Shown: piece by piece, positions 43,912-54,827 of the stretch
How positions within the stretch are numbered: the stretch's first letter is position 1
Layout of the letters: each line of letters begins with the position of its first letter
Assembly: GCA_037447655.1 (NCBI GenBank)
Contig: JBBHKE010002148.1
Span: 1-64,000 of the forward strand
Length of the DNA: 64,000 nucleotides
Reading direction: 5' to 3'
Source: Zygnema cylindricum
Taxonomy: Eukaryota > Streptophyta > Zygnematophyceae > Zygnematales > Zygnemataceae
The notes under the pieces: generated by a model
Told to the model about the DNA's origin: nothing
Database searches by the model: none
Seen by the model: the letters and a program-made list of their open reading frames with translations, nothing else
Program-made: the position numbers and the translations under genes

Positions 43912-45251
43912 TAAATATTTCTCTTCTCCCCTATCTTTAAAACCCCCTCTAGAATTAATTCTCCCCTTTCCTCGGAATCCGTTGAAGTCTCCCTTTCCGA
44001 CCAGTTTTCTGTTTCCAAAATATCTATGAAACCATCCTCAATATTTTGAACTTTTTCAAGTATCTCCTCTCTCTTTACTTCCCTTATACCTCCAAAAGCA
44101 CACTGTTGCCTTCGTCCAATTTCTGTGTACTTTTCTATCTTCCCCATTCTACCGATGTGAAGAAGCTCCAATTTTTCTTCATCCTCTTTCTCCTCTTCCT
44201 CTTCGTTCTCCTCATCCACATTCCAACTTCTAAGTTTTTCCAAACAAGGGCATTCCTCCATATAATGACCCGGTTCCCTACAAAAGAAGCAAACCCCTTT
44301 TTCCAAAGCTCCCGTGTCTCTTCTTCTCCCTCTTTTTCCACCAAAGTTCCGATAAGGTTTACCTTTGTCTTTCTTCCTCTCATTACGCTTCCGCTCGTCA
44401 CCACCGTTCCTCTCATCACGCTTCCGCCAATCACCACCAGCTGAAAAAGCATTGACCCTGTCCTTTCCCCTACGAAGCTCCAAAGTGCTTTCCCTCACAA
44501 GAATTATCCCCATGGTAAAGCTCCAAGTCCATGAGGAGCCATCCCTTGCCTGCATACGATAAATAATGCTTTCGTACTCACTTGGGAGTTTTATAAGTAG
44601 TGTATTAATCTTACCCTCCTCAGATTCTACACATCCCGCACTAGCTAGCTCAACATATAACGCAGCAATATCATTGCAAAACTCTATCATGCTACCGCCT
44701 TTATAAACATAGGCATCTATTTCCTGTTTTACTAATTGCTGCCTCTGAATAGTCTCACTCTTATAAATCTGAATTAGTACTTCCCATATCTCTGAAGACT
44801 TGGTTAGACTTAAAAGAGTAATAGCTATCGACTTACACACATATCTGAGTATGAGATGTTTTGCTATAGTATTTTTGTATTCCCATATTTTTCTGTCATT
44901 TTCTTCAGTTTTAATCCCTACATGTGGTACCATAGCTGAGAGCCTAGCTCCCCTCACCATAGGTGTCCCTTTTTCCTTCTCCCCTATTTCACTATCCACG
45001 AAAAGATTTTTCCCTTCACCTTCCGTTGCATCTGAACTCCGGTTGATATTCTGGGCAGTCTCAGATGAATCTCCATAGTAAGCTCCTCCAAAGCCAGGTG
45101 GCGGACATCTCACTTGTCCCGAAACGATTCCCCATAAGTGCTTCTCAAAAAGCAATCCCGCCATTGTAAACTCCCAATAAGTGAAGTCTGTTCCATCGAA
45201 CATAGGCACCCTAGATGGTGGGCCCATAACCTGAAACTCTGAGACCTCCAT
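43896..45251 (-). CDS. gag: E5 Gag, intact 451-codon ORF
   Basis: This is the only complete gene in the window. It starts in the 5' LTR (ATG at 45251), reads M-E-V-S-E-F-Q-V-M-G-P-P-S-R-V-P, with V-M-G-P from the primer-binding site, and stays open for 451 codons. The Gag core (about residues 110-250; I-W-E-Y-K-N-T-I-A-K, V-Y-K-G-G-S-M-I-E-F) is followed by a basic Arg/Lys/Gly stretch (about 275-320), a CX2CX4HX4C knuckle (C-F-F-C-R-E-P-G-H-Y-M-E-E-C, about 44250-44295), and an acidic tail. The last ~15 residues come from a deletion junction into the RT region. A protein that can form particles and bind RNA could let the element be copied with polymerase from a relative; that is inference. 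Confidence 0.9.
   Translation of the reverse strand: MEVSEFQVMGPPSRVPMFDGTDFTYWEFTMAGLLFEKHLWGIVSGQVRCPPPGFGGAYYGDSSETAQNINRSSDATEGEGKNLFVDSEIGEKEKGTPMVRGARLSAMVPHVGIKTEENDRKIWEYKNTIAKHLILRYVCKSIAITLLSLTKSSEIWEVLIQIYKSETIQRQQLVKQEIDAYVYKGGSMIEFCNDIAALYVELASAGCVESEEGKINTLLIKLPSEYESIIYRMQARDGSSWTWSFTMGIILVRESTLELRRGKDRVNAFSAGGDWRKRDERNGGDERKRNERKKDKGKPYRNFGGKRGRRRDTGALEKGVCFFCREPGHYMEECPCLEKLRSWNVDEENEEEEEKEDEEKLELLHIGRMGKIEKYTEIGRRQQCAFGGIREVKREEILEKVQNIEDGFIDILETENWSERETSTDSEERGELILEGVLKIGEKRNIYWELK
45217..45231 (-). promoter_or_regulatory. Primer-binding site of E5
   Basis: GGTTATGGGCCCACC lies directly after the 5' LTR. All 15 bases complement the anticodon arm of plant-type initiator-Met tRNA (GGUGGGCCCAUAACC), the best such match in the window. 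Confidence 0.85.
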
Positions 45252-46410
45252 TGGCCCTCAGAGTATGCAGATCCAAAAGAAGCTAATCTAGATAGTGCCG
45301 ACTCCAAGTTAATATAAACCCAAGTGACTGACCCCTTTACAGTTTGAACCCCAATATAGATTACCCCTGTGAAATAACACTTTCTGTGTGCTCAGTTCCA
45401 CCACAAAATGCAAAGTTAGAATATGAGATTTGGACACATTCACCCACTTTGACTTTCCCTTAGAAATGCAGCCACCCTGGTAGACAAAAACTCTGACCGA
45501 CTACACCCCTGTGTAGCCTGGACTCCCCTGAGTCCGCAGCAAAAAGAATCACTGAAAATGGTCAAGTAAATTGATAGTTATGGCTGGCCAAAGTTTGCCA
45601 TTTATACAAGGTGCTCTCTGGGAGAGGCAGCTACTTACCCAGAATTTTCTAAGTCCTATCCCCCCCTCTAAAACTCTATCTACTGAAGTACGGCACCAAT
45701 TAAAATACTGTGTCGTACATAAAAGTACAGGTGCCGGTGTACTTTATGTACGGCCATCGTACGACATGGCAAAAATGTTGACACATGTCATATCGGGATT
45801 CGTTTCCGTAATCTCCGGAGTTGCCGCAATCCAATGTGGTTTTGCCACGTGTCATTCGATGTGGCGGTGATCGCAAACCGCCAAAATCCTATTCCGCGAT
45901 CTCGGCATCTTTCGCGGCCGTCCGATCAAATCCGGATTTCAATCGTAGCCGTCATAAATACTTGCGCGGTATTCTTTTTGATGTTTAACAAAATGCGCGG
46001 TATTTATTTCGTAACCGTATCCTACTTCGTACTTTATATAACTGTATCTATGCACTACGTATACATTTATAGTTAAATGATAAAGTCTACGTGAAACTAA
46101 ATAAATACGTATCAAACCTAATATGTCCTAGTACTAACGCTAGACTAAACGGTAAAAGCTACCGGCTGTTACCGGTTGTCAGACGACAAGTTCCAGGATC
46201 AATTCTTGGAACCGTCAACTAACTTTTGGTAAGAGTACCTAACCTACCCCTTGTCTACTCTAGAGAGCTTAGGCAGCCATGGCTCTAGCTCCCTATCCAG
46301 CCTTCAGTGACTATAACAAGTGTGGGGGCTTGGAAAGGGGAGTTAGAGGTAGACCGCCTCAGCTCTTTTTCTATCCTAATACAGACCTAGAAAATACTCA
46401 AATATCAACA
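45232..46410 (-). repeat. 5' LTR of E5 (1179 bp)
   Basis: Same length and ends as 42205-43383. Contains the start codon of the intact Gag (45249-45251). Confidence 0.9.
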
Positions 46411-47289
46411 GTCGATAGAATCCTCCTCTTCAAACTTACGAATGTGTAGGTTTGCATCCAACGGTGTAGAAAGCGGTTTCGCGTCAGTCATACCGAATCT
46501 CTCCAAAATCTCCTTACAATATTGAGCTTGACTCAATTTAATGTTCCCCTCCTTGTCACGTATCACTTCAATCCCCAAAATATATCGTACCTCTCCAAGA
46601 TCCGTTACTTTGAAATGTAAACCAAGATAACGTTTCAACTCATCAATACGCTCTAACTTGTCGCATGCCATGAAGAAATCATCCACATAAACGGAAAAGA
46701 TGATTTGATCAACTCCTTCACCTTTCACGTAAACTCCACAATCGGACGTAGTCCGTACAAATCCAAACTTCAATAGCACTTGATGAAGTCTCAAATTCCA
46801 AGTGTGTGGTGCTTGTTTCAAACCATATAATGACTTTCTCAAACGCCATACATTTCCTTCCTTCAAAGGAGAGACTCCTTCCGGTACCTTGATATATACC
46901 TCTTCCTCTAACTCACCATTTAAAAACGCGGTTTCAGCATCCATTTGATGGACGTGCCTTTTCCCCATCGCTGCAATTGCAATAATAATCCGTAGTGAGT
47001 CGAACTACACCACGGGAGCATAAGTCTCCTTGAAATCGATTCCCTCACGTTGTTGGAACCCCTTACACACAAGCCTTGCCTTGTACTTAATTATTTCACC
47101 CGACGCTCCAGTTTTGGTTTTTAAGACCCACTTTGCATCAATCGCCTTTTTCCCCTCCGGTAATTTCACTTCCTCAAAAGTTTGATTATCAACCACCGAC
47201 TTAAATTCTTTCTCCCACGCCGGTTTCCACTTACTCTCCCAATCGGTCGACCTCCTTGCCTCAACATAAGATTGAGGGTCGCCGGTCAT
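46411..47289 (-). pseudogene. pol: E6 reverse transcriptase
   Basis: RT reads W-V-L-K-T-K-T-G-A-S, Y-K-A-R-L-V-C-K-G-F, then one TAG (about 47005-47007), and continues M-D-A-E-T-A-F-L-N-G, S-L-Y-G-L-K-Q-A-P-H-T-W and the active site Y-V-D-D-F-F-M (about 46700). It ends at the E5 insertion after F-E-E-E-D-S-I-D. The frame is otherwise open, so one stop and the E5 insertion are the visible lesions. The Y-V-D-D and M-D-A-E-T-A-F blocks place it in a lineage apart from E1-E5. Confidence 0.9.
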
Positions 47290-47802
47290 ATTCTCCGTAA
47301 GTGATTGCTACAAAAGAAACTCCGTCTCCTTAGCATCGGAAAGAAAATAATGTGAATTTGATGCATTTTCCGCCTTTCGATCGTAAGTGAGTTTCTCCGG
47401 TTTCTTCCCCTTTGTAATCCGAGAGCTCCTCCTAATAACTTGCTCCTCCTCTTTTTCTTCTTTCTCTTCCTCGGATTCAATTTCAATTTCCTTCTCACTC
47501 GATTTAGAACTCAATTTAGAACTTTGAGATTTCCGAATAATCGAAAGCACTCGGGAATCTAAAGATCCATTACTCTTACTATCAAATTCAATTACAACCG
47601 ATTTCTTCAAATTCTTTTTCTTAATTTTCCCATTCGGTTCCACATCGGATTCCGAATCCCCAATGAACGGAAAATTCTCAATTTCACTCTCCTCATAAAA
47701 ATCCAAATTTTCCTTAAATTTCCCAACGGAATTCATGGCGGATTTGAGATCCTCATGAAAATCCACATTCAGAGATTCCTCCACGGTGTGACGAGCCGGA
47801 TT
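47290..47802 (-). pseudogene. E6 integrase-RT linker region
   Basis: An acidic, Lys/Ser/Glu-rich stretch (47784-47308) with E-E-E-K-E-E-K-E-E-E-Q, then S-S-R-I-T-K-G-K-K-P as often found before copia RT. A stop at about 47308 separates it from RT; a short junction near 47800 joins integrase. Confidence 0.75.
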
Positions 47803-48574
47803 TTATACTCGGTATAAACTCCCTTTCGCACTATATCCAATAAAAATTCTCGGCCAACTCCTAGGTGCAAATTTCCCCTTCCTCTTAATTGATTCTACAT
47901 AAACCGTAGCATGACATCCCCAAATTCTCAAATGATGAACTGTGGGCTTTCTCCCACTCCATAACTCCTCCGGTGTTTTACTTCCGGAAACCGAAGTGAG
48001 TCTTCGGTTACAAATATAATTCGCTGTAAGAATTGCATCTCCCCACAAAAACATCTCTCGTCCGGAGCTATGAACCATCGTACGGACCATTTCTTGTAAG
48101 GTACGATTCTTTCTCTCGGCCACTCCATTTGATTCCGGAGAATAAGGCGCCGTGAATTGATGCCTTATCCCCCACTCCTTACAATACCCCTCAAAAACAA
48201 CAAACTCCCCTCCGTTGTCCGAACGAATGGACTTAAGCTTCTTATCAATTTGCCTTTCGGCCATTACATGCCATTCTTTAAAATTTTCAAATGCATCCGA
48301 TTTCTTTTTCAATAAGTACACTCATGACTTCCGAGAGAAGTCATTAACAATCACCAAAGTATACTTGTTACCTCCAATTGTCTCGGGTTTAATATGTCCA
48401 CAAAGATCGATGTGGACAACCTCCAAAGGACTTTGAGCTGATGCTTGATGTCTTTATTCGGATGGGATTTCCGAATTTGATGTCCTTTGCTACATCCTCC
48501 TCATCCGTTCACCTTCTCACCGGATGCGAGGTCCAAACCCCTCATCGAAGAATGACGAATCATCTTCTTCAAAC
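47803..48574 (-). pseudogene. E6 integrase
   Basis: The zinc region (about 48574-48480) is scrambled by frameshifts (C-S-K-G-H-Q-I-R-K-S). The core continues with V-I-V-N-D-F-S-R, a stop at about 48324, and an open frame 48321-47803: R-S-D-N-G-G-E-F, P-Y-S-P-E-S-N-G-V-A-E-R-K-N-R, then W-G-D-A and L-R-I-W-G-C. The catalytic Asp and Glu of the second half are present. Confidence 0.85.
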
Positions 48575-49069
48575 TTACCTCGGATGTTGACACATTCGAT
48601 GATGCCATAAGGTAAGATCACCTTTCAACTCCGAAATTTGATGTGAAATTCCCTCGGTGGGAACTTTAGATTTCGGCCTCCTCCATAAGAGCCGATTATG
48701 ATTCGCATCCGTTACGACTCCTTCTCCAACTACATTCCCTTTCTCATTCCAAATCTCGATAGATTGATCACCTCTCGCAAGTAAGCTTCCACCACTCTTT
48801 TGGATTTGTGGAACGCTTAACAAATTAACTGAACCGTCCGAAATATAAAGAGTATTTTGTAGACGATACTCCGTCGATCTCTCTTTCCCATCAATATCCC
48901 ATGAAAGAAGATCAAGCCGAACCGTGCCAACCGTTCCAACCGAAATGACATGGCCGTTTGCAACCGTAATAAACTTTGGAAGCGTGAGTTCCCTCATATC
49001 ATCAAACAAGGTGGCATCCGTGCAAACATGGTGAGATGCCCCCGTATCAATGATCCACTCTTTCTCCAA
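48575..49069 (-). pseudogene. E6 protease and GAG-pre-integrase
   Basis: The retropepsin motif I-I-D-T-G-A-S-H-H-V-C-T is intact (about 49045). The domain runs through N-L-L-S-V-P-Q-I to L-W-H-H-R-M, the start of the zinc region, where a stop follows. Copia proteases cut the Gag-Pol precursor. Confidence 0.85.
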
Positions 49070-49242
49070 ATTTCCTCCACTACTTACCGAATCAAGGGTA
49101 AGGTTAAGAACCGGAAAATCATCACCGGTTTTATTACCATAGTCAAAGTAATTTGCATTACCGTAACCACGACCACCACCGCGGCCTCCTCTTCGGCCGC
49201 CACCTCGGGCGCCTCTATCACTTCCTCTACCTCCTCTTCCAC

Positions 49243-50429
49243 TTATGGAATCTCCACTCTTTGCATATCATTGAGGGATCGTATGCCCCCACTTACGCAA
49301 AAATGACATTGCTTATCCTTATCCGGACAAGATGAAGACAAATGTCCAAGCCGGTTACACCGGTAGCATGTCACATTGGAAAGATCCGAAGGGACCTTCG
49401 GTGGACGACCTTGCTCCTTATTGTTACCTCGGCCGCCACCACCACCTCTCGGGCCACCTCCTCTACCACCTCCTCTACCACCGGCATAGTTAAGATCCGG
49501 GGTTTCGGGAGTAGTAGAGTTGAGAACTCCTCCTCCTCCACTTGAAGAAGCCGATGGAGTTCCCTCCGACATTTTGATAAAATTGACGGTGAATCCGAAG
49601 GTGTTATCCGCCTTCGCTCGTAAAATAGCTTTAAGATGCGAAAGCTTATCCGGTAAAGCATTAAGAAAAACGCTTAACTTATCCGCATCCAAGATAACTC
49701 GGCCATTGTGAGTAATTGCTCGAGTATAATATTGAAGCGCTTCACGGCATCATCCATCAATTCATTTGACTTGATTTTAAAATTCATAAAATCCGTATAA
49801 ACATATTGACCTTTGTTCTCAACGCCTTTCTCATATTGCTCCTCAAGTGCTTGCCAACCCTCATGGGCCGTGCCGTGAGCGAGAAAATGATCAAGCACGG
49901 AAAAAGTGCAATTTTTCATCAACCCGGTCGTTGCCGCAATATCCTTCAACCTCCATTGAGAACGTGCCTTGCTCTCTGTTGGCATCTTCTCTTCTCCATT
50001 GACAATCCTCCAAAGCCTCTTGAGAATAAGTTGATTTGAAATAAATTTCTTCCAAACCGCATAATTCGTGCCATTAAAGGCCACGGATTTCCCCGACATA
50101 TTATAATCATCTTCATTATCCAACGCCTCTTCAAAATCTGAATCTTCCTCTATCTTTGCTTTACCTTTCCTAATTCTCTATTTTATCTCACTTGCATTAG
50201 CTCCTCCACTGAATGGATCGGAAGCCTGAAATGAAGCAAATTCTCTTTTCTCACTAGATTGAGTTTGAAATCGTGAATCTACATATCTCATTAATGTATC
50301 AAACATCTCCTCAAATTTTCTCTCCGTATTCCGGGTCTCCTCAAATTGAGAACCCGAAAAACTGAACTCTCTTGCTCTCTCCGAAGTCGACATGGGGGAA
50401 GGAGTATTTCTATTCTTCTTCCTCCCCAT
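49243..50429 (-). pseudogene. gag: E6 gag, two lesions
   Basis: The ATG at 50429 is 43 bases inside the 5' LTR end, so here Gag starts outside the LTR. After 83 codons there is one TAG (50178-50180); the frame continues (Y-A-V-W-K-K-F-I-S-N-Q-L-I-L-K-R-L-W) to a single-base frameshift near 49690. The remainder (49692-49243) has D-A-D-K-L-S-V-F-L-N-A-L-P, a long Gly/Arg-rich stretch and a CX2CX4HX4C knuckle (C-Y-R-C-N-R-L-G-H-L-S-S-S-C, about 49330-49375), followed by C-H-F-C. It ends in a shifted tail before protease. Confidence 0.9.
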
Positions 50430-50457
50430 GCGCTCTCTCTCTAACTCCGAAGAACTT

Positions 50458-50470
50458 GCTCCGATACCAA
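50458..50470 (-). promoter_or_regulatory. Primer-binding site of E6
   Basis: TTGGTATCGGAGC lies one base after the 5' LTR. TGGTATC-GAGC matches the 3' end of plant-type initiator-Met tRNA, so E6 uses the usual 3'-end priming, unlike E1-E5. Confidence 0.85.
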
Positions 50471-50471
50471 T

Positions 50472-51121
50472 TGTAGGATCTTAAGCAAAAGAGTTTCTCT
50501 TAAAATAATTCATAAAACATAAATCATTACACAGCGGAAGCTCATAAAAGACAAGAGGAATATTCAGCCAAAAAGATTTATAAGTGTTCTTGGCCGAAGC
50601 CTCTTTACATCATGTCTCTTCTCTCTTCTCTCTCTTCACTCTTCTCTTTAAATAATCTGTACTCAAAGATTAATCCTCTATGATTAATTGGTTGATTAAT
50701 TAATACTCTGCACATGTACGCTGCTGGCTATATATACTCGCTACTCTACACTAAGAGACAACAAGATAAGACAAGCAGAACTTAGCGTAGCGACGAAGTC
50801 TGTCCCTAGCTGACTGTGCACTCTTCAATGAAAATTCCACGAAGGAAGGCGCACACGCTTCTTCCTTTGAAACAACAAAACTCCAAACGTTGACTTAACA
50901 CGTGTCGCCTCACGAACACACCTGCACGCAAATTGAAACACTTGTACATGAAGACAAAAGTCACGCGAAACGAAATAGTATGTTTCGTTCGCGGACGCCC
51001 CAAAAAATAGTACCACGAAACTTACATCGTACGTTTCGTATGATGACGTGGTACTTCACGTCAACAATTAAATGTTGGTATGACGCTTCGCGAAATGTCG
51101 CGAAACGACAATAATCCAACA
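50472..51121 (-). repeat. 5' LTR of E6 (650 bp)
   Basis: Same ends and length as 40854-41503; flanked at 51122-51126 by the CCAAC duplication. Confidence 0.9.
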
Positions 51122-52540
51122 CCAACCACTAACATGGAAGGTGATGTGGGAAAGTCTTTAAGGTAGGCTAAAGGCTCTTGAGACTAAGAAAAAGGGCGCG
51201 GAGGAAAAGAAGGAGGACTAAGAGATTGTCAAGGAGGGGAAGATGGAGGAGTGGACAATCCCAAGGAAATGTGTAGTTTTTTGTCCGGTCGTAATTGTAC
51301 CACGACTTCCTCGGCGGAGGATCACGCCACCGATACAAAAGAGGGCAACTCCCGAGAAGCACCAACAAATTCAGAAAGTGGATCTGCACCCAAACCCTCC
51401 CCATTAGGTTGTGTGATAGACCCCCCTTTCCTCCAGAAGAGGAGAATCTGTATAGTTTCCGATGGAGGTATTTTTTGGTTGAGTTCTGGAGGGAGGAGTT
51501 GTTTCCAGAATTTGCTCTATGATATACGGAATTGTTTTTGGAGAACTGAGAACCTGCCCGCTAAGAAGCCCCAATAACCTACGGTGAGCCTCCAAAATAA
51601 GACTTAATTCCTGTTCCCATGATTTCTTTCTTTCCTCCTCTAAAGCCTCCCAATCTATGGTGACGGGTTTGGCCCCCGTCGCAGCCCTGCCTTGAGATTT
51701 CAAAAAATTCACCGATTACTGGGTACTGCAAAATACCCTTGTCAAATCCTCTATAACCATACTCGGAACCTTTTGATCGGTTAGTTCTGTGTACCACTAT
51801 CCTCCTGAAGGCTCTGTTGGTGTTGCGCAAGGAGGCTCCCTAGATGAGGCTGGTACTGGAGGAGGGGACGTTTCCTCCTTAGGCATTGGTACGAACCTCT
51901 CTTTTCTTCCACGGAGGTCGAACCTCTTCCCTTTCCGGGACTCCTAGGATCCTTTCTTGCTGGTCCGTGCTTCGATATGGGCCCGAGAAGTGGTTTGGCC
52001 CCTGGACTGTCTACTTGCAGATGTATCTTAGGAAAAAGTGGGCAGATGGCGTGGAGCCGGCACCCTCCTCGGTCGGTCCTGAACGGACTGGGGAGAATTG
52101 CTTTTGGAGGAGCTGCTCAAGATTTCCACTACTTCTCCCATAAGGCGGACTACCCTAGCTCGGTTTGACCAAGCCACCCTCTGCACCAACTCCTTTTTTA
52201 CCTTCAACTCATGCAGGTTCTAAAGGGAAATGAGTTCCTTTCGACCAAGCTGATGAGGATCTGCCAAAATCTTAGGGTGGATTGGAATTCCTGCCCTGGG
52301 AACCTTAGATCGTGTATGGAAGCCAACTTCTAGAAAGTGGCAAGGGAATGGTTCCTTATGGGCCAACCCCTTTTTGCCCGATGTAGGAGACGCTTTCTTC
52401 CTCTCCTCGGCCTAGGCCCTGGCGGCCTCGGCCAAAGAGGGAAATTGCTTTGGAGTCAGGCTAGGGGGAGGTGGAGGAGCGAGTGCCTCGGCTGGTTCTT
52501 TAGGCAAAGAGTCAAAGATGGATGCCCCTTGAACTGATTC
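51122..52540 (-). pseudogene. Element G: N-terminal gag (- copy)
   Basis: On the - strand: I-F-D-S-L-P-K-E-P, a Pro-rich run and K-Q-F-P-S-L-A-E-A-A-R-A (about 52430), the basic part R-K-E-L-I-S-L ... L-H-E-L-K-V-K-K-E-L-V-Q-R, a Pro/Ser/Arg-rich region, then V-T-I-D-W-E-A-L-E-E-E-R-K-K-S-W-E-Q-E-L (51712-51404) and a Ser/Pro-rich part that meets the E6 insertion at 51122. It aligns throughout with the + copy at 16465-19260 and has several stops and frameshifts. Confidence 0.65.
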
Positions 52541-53956
52541 CTCGGGCATTTGAGAATTTTCCTCTTGTGCGAACGCCTCTTGCTTACTCTTTTCTTCGGA
52601 TCCGATACATAAGGATCCCCTATCTTGGACTTCTCCCCCCCCCTATTGGGTGATAGAGGCAGGGAAGATGACGTGACTTAAAATGAAAATCTAACTCCCT
52701 TCAAGAAATAAATGTACCACAGACTAAAGCTCGTATCCTCTCTAATCCAAGCGGACAGGTTGCCATTTTCAGTACTGTGCTAATCCGCCAAAATTCTAAC
52801 AAATGCTACTCAAAAACTCCTCCCTTGTTTTAGAGGTTCCAGCAATCTACTCCGGCTTAATACCTGTGAAGCTAAAAAGAACTACCAACAAGTACATAAA
52901 TGAACTTCCGCACAAAAATATAAGAAACAAATAGAATTGGCCGTTTCAAAATTAACAATATCACCTTGCCCTAGAAAATAAAATAAAAGATGAATTTAAG
53001 AATGATGGCAAAGCATGCTCAACATACCCTGAAAATCATCAATAACAAAGAGAAAAGACAAAATCTCTTCCAATGGTACCGAAAATAGGTAAGACCCTCC
53101 TTCACCCCTCGGTTTCCACAGCTCGGACCCGACAAGACTCTTCTCGGTTTCAACAAGAAAAAGTCAAAATTGTCCAAAAGGGTTAATATTGCCAACTACC
53201 CGCCCGAACTACAATTCCCATAAAAGACAGATTCAAAAATAGAGATGGCAATAAAGTCACACACAAAAGACAAAAAGTTCTCCAATAAAAGGCTTGCTTA
53301 TATTTTCAAGGGGTTTTTTTAGGAGACAGTACTGAAAAAGCAACCTGTCTCTTTTGGACCCAAGTGTCTTATACATGAAAGTTTGTCCAGTTTCAAGTCC
53401 AAAAGGTCAACGCAATGCCGTAGCCAATGAGCGGAGAGCAAATGCTATCAAACTGATATAGGACAAAATTAGCCATACTACACTCTGGACAAAACGTTTT
53501 ACTCCCAACTGCGGCTAGATCCGCGGCCGAAAGTCAAAATTGGCTCCACTATAATGTGACAAAGTACGTAAGTGACGCGAAAACGCCAAACTTTGACCTA
53601 AGGTAATTAATGGACCAAAAGTCCGTTGGACTTGAACTGAAGTCCTATTGATATCTAACAGCATAATCTAGATTAAAATTCTAAACTTTACGTGGAACTC
53701 TACAATGTACCTCTCGCAAGGCCTGGTGGAAATTGGTTCCGTGTTACGAAACCACAATCTTTGAGGTGGAATAACTTTGTCGTCCGACCTCCGTTGGGTG
53801 CGACCTGAAGTGCGTCGCGCTCAGTTTTGGGAATGCAAGGATATGGTCCGGTTTGGCGCACCTCCCTCTCCATACACTCGTGACCGTAAAGGGTTGAAAA
53901 GGGCCCGAAAATCCTAAATAAATAAGGGTGTGCCAAAAACGCACACGAGCTTGAAG
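52427..53956 (-). repeat. Terminal repeat of G, first copy (5' LTR candidate)
   Basis: A ~1.53-kb homologue of 22342-23886. It starts near TTCAAGCTCGTGTGCG (- strand) and its last ~100 bases code the start of the G gag. The sequence beyond 53956 on + is unrelated to that beyond 23886, which fits an element boundary. I could not find a convincing primer-binding site after it. Confidence 0.55.
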
Positions 53957-54827
53957 AAACATGCAAATAATACGTGCAATTCGCATGTAACGATTTTCAA
54001 AACTTGAAAAAATGCGTACCCTACTATGCACCCGTACATTTTTGTACATTTACGTAGTGTGTATGCTTGTCAGTATGTATTCGGGTTATTTAATGGGGAT
54101 TTTAGGGTTTTTAGGGTACACTCTTTCTCATTTGCGTCCATTTTAGGATAACTGGTGTTAATTTTTCGTTCATTCAGGTACAGTGATCGTATATGGTCGT
54201 TTGACGATTATGATTTAAAGGCGTTTAAAAAAAAGGTACATTAGAAAAAAATATTATTATTATTATTATTTTAGGGTTTTTAGGGTACATTTCCACATAC
54301 TTCGGTCATACTACATTAAAGTATCTGTATACATTATTCGCCAAGAGATCCATTTTGGGATGCCGGCGCTCACGCTAACGGTCCTCTCGTATTTTCTCAT
54401 TCCAAGTCGTCCGTTCGATTTCGGCGGCGCGGAGAATGTTATTTTGCGTCCGTTGTACTTTGTGCCCGCCGTCCTTTTTTCATTCCATGTTCACCAGTTT
54501 GTTGGTACAATTTTGAATGTTGTCGTAAAATTATTGTTCAGTTAACCAGCCAAAAAATACTACAAAGTGCAGCGTATTTTTTCGTCAATGTCCGTACATT
54601 TCCGGTAAAAAACCATACATTTCCCGTAGATTTTCCGTTTAGTTTACCGGACAGAAAGTACTTCGAGTTTTTTTGCGATTTTTTCAAAAGTTACGCACGA
54701 TTCGTAGAAATTGGGAAAAAAAAAAATCGCACGAACAACTATGGTTTCAGTGCTATTGTTTTAGAACTATAAAGTATTCCTTTAAGTTTGTCAAAGTTTA
54801 TGTGCTACGTTGTTCGTAATAAATTGC
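53957..54827. other. AT-rich segment without recognised gene
   Basis: It contains an (ATT)n run (about 54250-54273) and two copies of TTAGGGTTTTTAGGGTACA (about 54102 and 54275). Frames are short (54360-54545 is the longest) and resemble nothing known. Confidence 0.5.

Larger units (their letters stand above)
42205..46410 (-). mobile_element. E5: young non-autonomous copia, Gag only, TSD GTCGA
   Basis: Two LTRs of 1179 bp (42205-43383 and 45232-46410) flank a 1848-bp interior, with a perfect target-site duplication GTCGA (42200-42204, 46411-46415). The interior has an intact gag and a fused remnant of RT/RNase H; protease, integrase and RT catalytic parts are gone. It is inserted in the RNase H region of E6, so it is younger than E6. 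It belongs to the family of E2. Confidence 0.95.
40854..51121 (-). mobile_element. E6: Ty1/copia of a second lineage inserted in G, TSD CCAAC, carrying E5
   Basis: LTRs of 650 bp each at 40854-41503 and 50472-51121 and a perfect target-site duplication CCAAC (40849-40853, 51122-51126). The protein sequence and primer-binding site differ from the other copia families here. Without E5 it is about 6.06 kb and nearly complete, with only a few stops and frameshifts. Confidence 0.95.
22342..53956 (-). mobile_element. Element G: gag-protease-DNA methyltransferase retroelement, split by nested copia insertions
   Basis: If E6 (40854-51121), E4 (32347-38219) and E3 (25522-31541) are taken out, using one copy of each target-site duplication, the - strand reads continuously. 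First comes a ~1.5-kb terminal repeat ending in gag N-terminal codons (53956 to about 52427), then gag (to 38220 and on into 32346), a retropepsin-like region (about 31970), a C5 DNA methyltransferase (25367-24492), ~600 bp without clear coding, and a second copy of the terminal repeat (23886-22342). The interior is roughly 7 kb. No RT, RNase H or integrase is seen. The perfect TSDs of E4 and E6 and the near-perfect one of E3 support the joins. The outer TSD of G is not visible because the 3' copy is cut at 22342. Confidence 0.7.

Noticed and set aside
54102-54292. TTAGGG-like motifs as an internal telomere repeat.
   Set aside because: Only two copies of TTAGGGTTTTTAGGG occur, not in an array.
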